Below are positions 61,315-64,000 of a stretch of DNA of 64,000 nt, in pieces. How positions within the stretch are numbered: the stretch's first letter is position 1; each line of letters begins with the position of its first letter. This stretch comes from Butyricicoccus pullicaecorum (GTDB lineage: Bacteria > Bacillota > Clostridia > Oscillospirales > Butyricicoccaceae): the NCBI GenBank assembly GCA_018366195.1, contig JAGZIN010000008.1, positions 1-64,000 of the forward strand. Direction: 5' to 3'. The notes under the pieces were generated by a model, which had not been told where the DNA came from, made no database searches, and saw nothing but the letters and a program-made list of their open reading frames with translations. The translations under genes were made by a program, and so were the position numbers.

Positions 61315-62265
61315 TTAGTTAAAGTAGACGATTTCCTGCTCTGCCGGCTGTGCAGGCTCCAGATGTTCGCAATAAAGAACAGGACCGTCGCCGCGGTACT
61401 GCGGCACATACTCCACGCCAACCTTTGCCGTGATGGTCAGCCAGCCTCTGTTTTTCACTTGCTCGGTATTTGCACCCTTGCATAGGAAGCCTAAGAACTG
61501 GACATCATCGGCACAGCAAACCATTGCAAAGCGTCCGGGCACAAAAAGGTGCTCGCGTGCCAGTTCTGCGGGTTTGTATGCCATGGCTTTGAATTTGACG
61601 GTTTTGCCCTCGTATTTTTCGGGGCTGCTGGTGGCATCTACATACCAAAGACCAAAGTCGGTATCCTCAATTTCGATGACGGGTGCATCTAAATCAAAGG
61701 GCTGCGGCATGTTGTCGCGATAGTCCTCAGAACCCCCGTCCATATCATCTAAAAAGATGGTGGCGCGTGGATTCATCGCACGGATATTCTTCTGGTACAG
61801 CATATCCTTGAGTGCGTCTGTGCAGCGGTTAAACACAATGAGGTCTGCCATGGTGAGCTGCTCGAACATGCGGGGACCGAGATTGTTGGAATACAGCTCG
61901 AAGGTTTGGGCGTTGACTGTGGCAACGATTTGATAGATAGGCCATTCGGGAGGCAGCGTGCCCTCCAGAAAGTCGGAAATCTCCCACATACCATTCAGCT
62001 CAATGAGTACACGGTCGGGATTGTATTTTTCACCAAGGTCACGGAAAAAGCGCAGAGTCAGCGCAGAAGGCTCCTCGACTGCAATCAGCGTGGTGCGGGC
62101 GGTTGCGAGCAGCGCGGAATCGTATTCCTCCATACCTTCTTCACACACAATGAGGAGAGAGCGTTCCTCCTCGGTAAAGTTGGGGTCGCGCAGGATATCT
62201 TGAATAAAAGAGGTTTTACCGCTTTCTAAAAAGCCGGTAAACAGATAAACAGGAATTTCTTTCAT
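61315..62265 (-). CDS. CobW-type GTPase fused to a DUF1980-like C-terminal domain
   Basis: A 316-residue protein. The N-terminal G domain has Walker A FTGFLESGKTSF (residues 9-20), an Asn in VFNRCTD at the base-recognition site, and IELNGMWE in place of the usual EPSG loop. The CxCC metal site of CobW proteins is absent. The C-terminal 105 residues (WYVDATSSPEKYEGKTV, FVPGRFAMVCCADDVQFLGF, YVPQY..P) match the DUF1980 domain of TIGR03943-type membrane proteins. Follows the His-rich CobW gene by 3 nt; a joint metal-handling task is likely. Confidence 0.78.
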   Translation of the reverse strand: MKEIPVYLFTGFLESGKTSFIQDILRDPNFTEEERSLLIVCEEGMEEYDSALLATARTTLIAVEEPSALTLRFFRDLGEKYNPDRVLIELNGMWEISDFLEGTLPPEWPIYQIVATVNAQTFELYSNNLGPRMFEQLTMADLIVFNRCTDALKDMLYQKNIRAMNPRATIFLDDMDGGSEDYRDNMPQPFDLDAPVIEIEDTDFGLWYVDATSSPEKYEGKTVKFKAMAYKPAELAREHLFVPGRFAMVCCADDVQFLGFLCKGANTEQVKNRGWLTITAKVGVEYVPQYRGDGPVLYCEHLEPAQPAEQEIVYFN

Positions 62266-62268
62266 GAT

Positions 62269-63444
62269 TTACACTCCAAACAGCTCCGCAATGCGGTCCG
62301 TATCCAAATCGGCACCAATGACGCACAGCCGACCGGTATAATCTGCTGCACCGTGACGGATTTCCGGCTGACCGGGAACAAAGTCGAAGTGGAGCCATTC
62401 ACCGTCAGGTGTGGGAACAATCCCTTTTGCACGCAGAACCGTGCCAAGAGAGATATCACCCAGCGCAGACAGAATGGAGGATAGCTGTTCTTCGGTATAC
62501 TTGTGTGGGGTTTCCTGTCCCCAACTCTGGAACACTTCATCAGCATGATGATGGTGATGTTCATGGCAGCCACAGCCTTCTTCATGTTCGTGGTCATGAT
62601 GATGGTGGTGTTCATGGTCATGGCAGCCACAGCCTTCTCCATGTTCGTGGTCATGATGATGGTGATGTTCATGTTCATGGCAGCCACAGCCTTCTCCATG
62701 TTCGTGGTCATGATGATGGTGATGTTCATGTTCATGGCAGCCACAGCCCTCTCCATGTTCGTGGTCATGGTGATGCCCGTGTTCATGGTCATGATGGTGC
62801 TCCTGTGTATGGTGCATGATTTCATGCAGCACCTCGGCAGTCAGGGAGTGACTGTCCTCCATAACAGACAGGAGCTGATTGCCCGAAAGCTCGTCCCATG
62901 GAGTGGTTACGATGCGCGCGTTGGCATTGTGTGCGCGGAGCATGGAAACAACAGCCTCCAAGCGGTCATCTTTTACAAATTGGGTACGGGAGAGCAAAAT
63001 CGCACCAGCGTGTTCAATTTGATTGAGGAAGAACTCACCGAAGTTCTTGATATACATTTTTGCTTTTTGCGCATCTGCGACCGTAACAAAGCTGTTGAGA
63101 GATACGGGCTGCTGCTCAGCAATATTTTGTACAGCGGCGATGACATCGGACAGCTTGCCGACACCGGAAGGCTCGATGATGATGCGGTCCGGGTGATAGG
63201 TTTCGATGACCTCTTGGAGTGCTTTGCCAAAATCTCCAACCAACGTACAGCAAATACAGCCGGAATTCATTTCGGTGATTTGAACGCCTGCATCTTTGAG
63301 GAATCCGCCGTCAATGCCGATTTCTCCAAACTCGTTTTCAATCAGCACAACCTGTTCGCCGCGCAGAGCCTCGGACAGCAGGCGCTTAATGAGTGTTGTT
63401 TTACCGGCGCCGAGAAAGCCGGATATAATATCAATTTTCGTCAT
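62269..63444 (-). CDS. CobW/P47K metallochaperone GTPase with His/Cys-rich repeat
   Basis: A 391-residue COG0523-type GTPase. Walker A GFLGAGKTTL (9-18), ENEFGEIGIDG, the metal-relay motif GCICCT (62-67), EPSGVGKLSD, and SRTQ where NKxD is usual. Residues 211-300 are a metal-binding stretch of His, Asp, Glu and Cys, made of four 19-residue units (HEHEHHHHHDHEHGEGCGC). A CobW_C domain follows. It probably inserts or buffers zinc or another metal. Second gene of the pair follows by 3 nt. Confidence 0.9.
   Translation of the reverse strand: MTKIDIISGFLGAGKTTLIKRLLSEALRGEQVVLIENEFGEIGIDGGFLKDAGVQITEMNSGCICCTLVGDFGKALQEVIETYHPDRIIIEPSGVGKLSDVIAAVQNIAEQQPVSLNSFVTVADAQKAKMYIKNFGEFFLNQIEHAGAILLSRTQFVKDDRLEAVVSMLRAHNANARIVTTPWDELSGNQLLSVMEDSHSLTAEVLHEIMHHTQEHHHDHEHGHHHDHEHGEGCGCHEHEHHHHHDHEHGEGCGCHEHEHHHHHDHEHGEGCGCHDHEHHHHHDHEHEEGCGCHEHHHHHADEVFQSWGQETPHKYTEEQLSSILSALGDISLGTVLRAKGIVPTPDGEWLHFDFVPGQPEIRHGAADYTGRLCVIGADLDTDRIAELFGV
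62545..62814 (-). repeat. 57-bp in-frame tandem repeat encoding His/Cys-rich units
   Basis: Three full and one partial near-identical 57-bp copies within the CobW gene; the differences are single codons (E/D, G/E). Confidence 0.9.
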
Positions 63445-63566
63445 AAAAAAGCTTCCTTTCTAAGAGTGAACAATAGATGTTAACCATATCATACCGCGAT
63501 TTCTGAAAAAAAGAAAGGTTATTTTTGTGAACATAAGGCAACAGAATCAAAAAAATTTGGCAAAAT

Positions 63567-63600
63567 AAAAATACTGCGCCGAACCGGAGCAGTATTTTTT
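63567..63600 (-). terminator. Terminator of the penicillin-binding protein gene
   Basis: AAAAATACTGC / GCAGTATTTTTT stem, with a T-run on the minus strand. Confidence 0.88.
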
Positions 63601-63632
63601 CCTCATGAAACAACGGAGACTATCAGTTGTTT

Positions 63633-64000
63633 TTAGTATTTATCCACGCAGGCACGCAGTACAGTCGCGGCGATTTCGCCCGCAACCGATGCGCCGCCAC
63701 CGCCGTTTTCCACAAGAACGATAAACGCATAGGGGTGTGACGGTTCATCCAGAAAACCGGTGAACCATGCGTTGGGGCGTTTGCCGCCGCCTACCTCTGC
63801 CGTACCAGACTTAGCGCCGACAGTAAGCTCTCGAAAACGCTCCTGACCATAGGTCTGTACAACATTATTCTTCAGCATGGCTTTGACGGTGGAAGCGGTT
63901 TCAGGTTCAATGAGCGTGTTCGTCTGCTTGGTAGAAGCCCATGATGAGGGCAGACCGGTGTCACGGCTGGTAACGCTGGCAATCAGCTGTGGAATTGCGG
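63633..64000 (-). CDS. Penicillin-binding protein transpeptidase, C-terminal part
   Basis: The frame stays open to the window edge, giving about 122 residues of the C-terminal transpeptidase domain. KSGTAEV is the third active-site motif (KTG/KSG) of PBPs, followed by NAWFTGFLDEPSHPYAFIVLVENGG, as in PbpA/class B PBPs. The SxxK and SxN motifs lie outside the window. The missing 5' part prevents naming the class. Confidence 0.9.
   Translation of the reverse strand, partial: AIPQLIASVTSRDTGLPSSWASTKQTNTLIEPETASTVKAMLKNNVVQTYGQERFRELTVGAKSGTAEVGGGKRPNAWFTGFLDEPSHPYAFIVLVENGGGGASVAGEIAATVLRACVDKY

Noticed and set aside
62535..62820. CRISPR-like regular repeats
   Set aside because: In-frame coding repeat of a CobW protein with no spacers.
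62503..63483. 326-codon plus-strand ORF full of Met/Phe/Val
   Set aside because: Antisense shadow of the His-rich CobW gene; no ribosome site and the sense frame has all family motifs.

Overview
The window looks like chromosomal DNA from an anaerobic, low-to-mid GC Firmicute of the gut Clostridia type (an Oscillospirales-like organism is my guess, not proven). The evidence is a complete six-gene Rnf complex, a TPP-riboswitch thiamine salvage operon, a KamA-type radical SAM enzyme, iron-dependent alcohol dehydrogenases, an LTA-synthase-like protein, Mini-III RNase, strong AGGAGG ribosome sites, and frequent TTG/GTG starts. There are no phage genes, insertion sequences, CRISPR arrays or tRNA genes that I can see. 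The left edge holds the 3' end of a 5S rRNA gene and the right edge cuts a penicillin-binding protein.

Layout. 1-5.3 kb: 5S tail, alpha/beta hydrolase, TtcA-like tRNA thiolation enzyme, convergent asparaginase plus alcohol dehydrogenase, then a non-coding structured RNA of about 320 nt with its own promoter and terminator (best match from memory: the raiA-motif RNA), and a MutT. 5.3-11.6 kb: LTA-synthase-family protein and the pstSCAB-phoU phosphate operon. 11.6-17 kb: WYL regulator, a GyrI-like/zinc-ribbon fusion, a flavin oxidoreductase, an orphan MacB-type ABC ATPase, and a small scarred region with a broken hicA toxin and intact hicB antitoxin between two 23-bp direct repeats. 17-22.5 kb: TPP riboswitch, thiD-thiW-thiE-tenA and a ThiXYZ-type ABC transporter, which together salvage thiamine precursors. 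22.5-25.7 kb: three exported proteins with amine-oxidase-N-like stalk domains, one with a long Asp/Lys repeat tail, one with a CAP domain, one behind an ECF-type promoter. 25.8-29.6 kb: a small membrane protein/HTH pair with palindromic operators, GAPDH, an atypical histidine-kinase-like ATPase and a small membrane protein. 29.9-35.2 kb: rnfCDGEAB. 35.2-41.5 kb: Mini-III, a 36-residue protein, YebC, a MATE transporter, KamA-like enzyme, alanyl-tRNA editing protein and small conserved proteins.

41.7-55.4 kb is a carbohydrate region: a LacI-type regulator and a sodium:solute symporter linked by three copies of one palindromic operator; HAD phosphatase and alcohol dehydrogenase; a transaldolase/FSA-like aldolase behind a 12-bp inverted repeat; a PTS EIICB with a Sapep-type dipeptidase; a PRD regulator; a ribulose-phosphate-epimerase-like enzyme and a YitT membrane protein. 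55.4-64 kb: zinc-dependent phospholipase C-like protein, a two-component system with an HtrA protease and a KtrA-type potassium subunit, and two adjacent CobW-type GTPases, one carrying a His/Cys-rich tandem repeat and the other fused to a DUF1980-like domain.

Most assignments rest on motifs read directly from translations; no database search was possible. The items most worth following up are the structured RNA, the decayed hicA/hicB scar, the three shared LacI-type operators, the 12-bp palindrome over the aldolase promoter, and the CobW pair.
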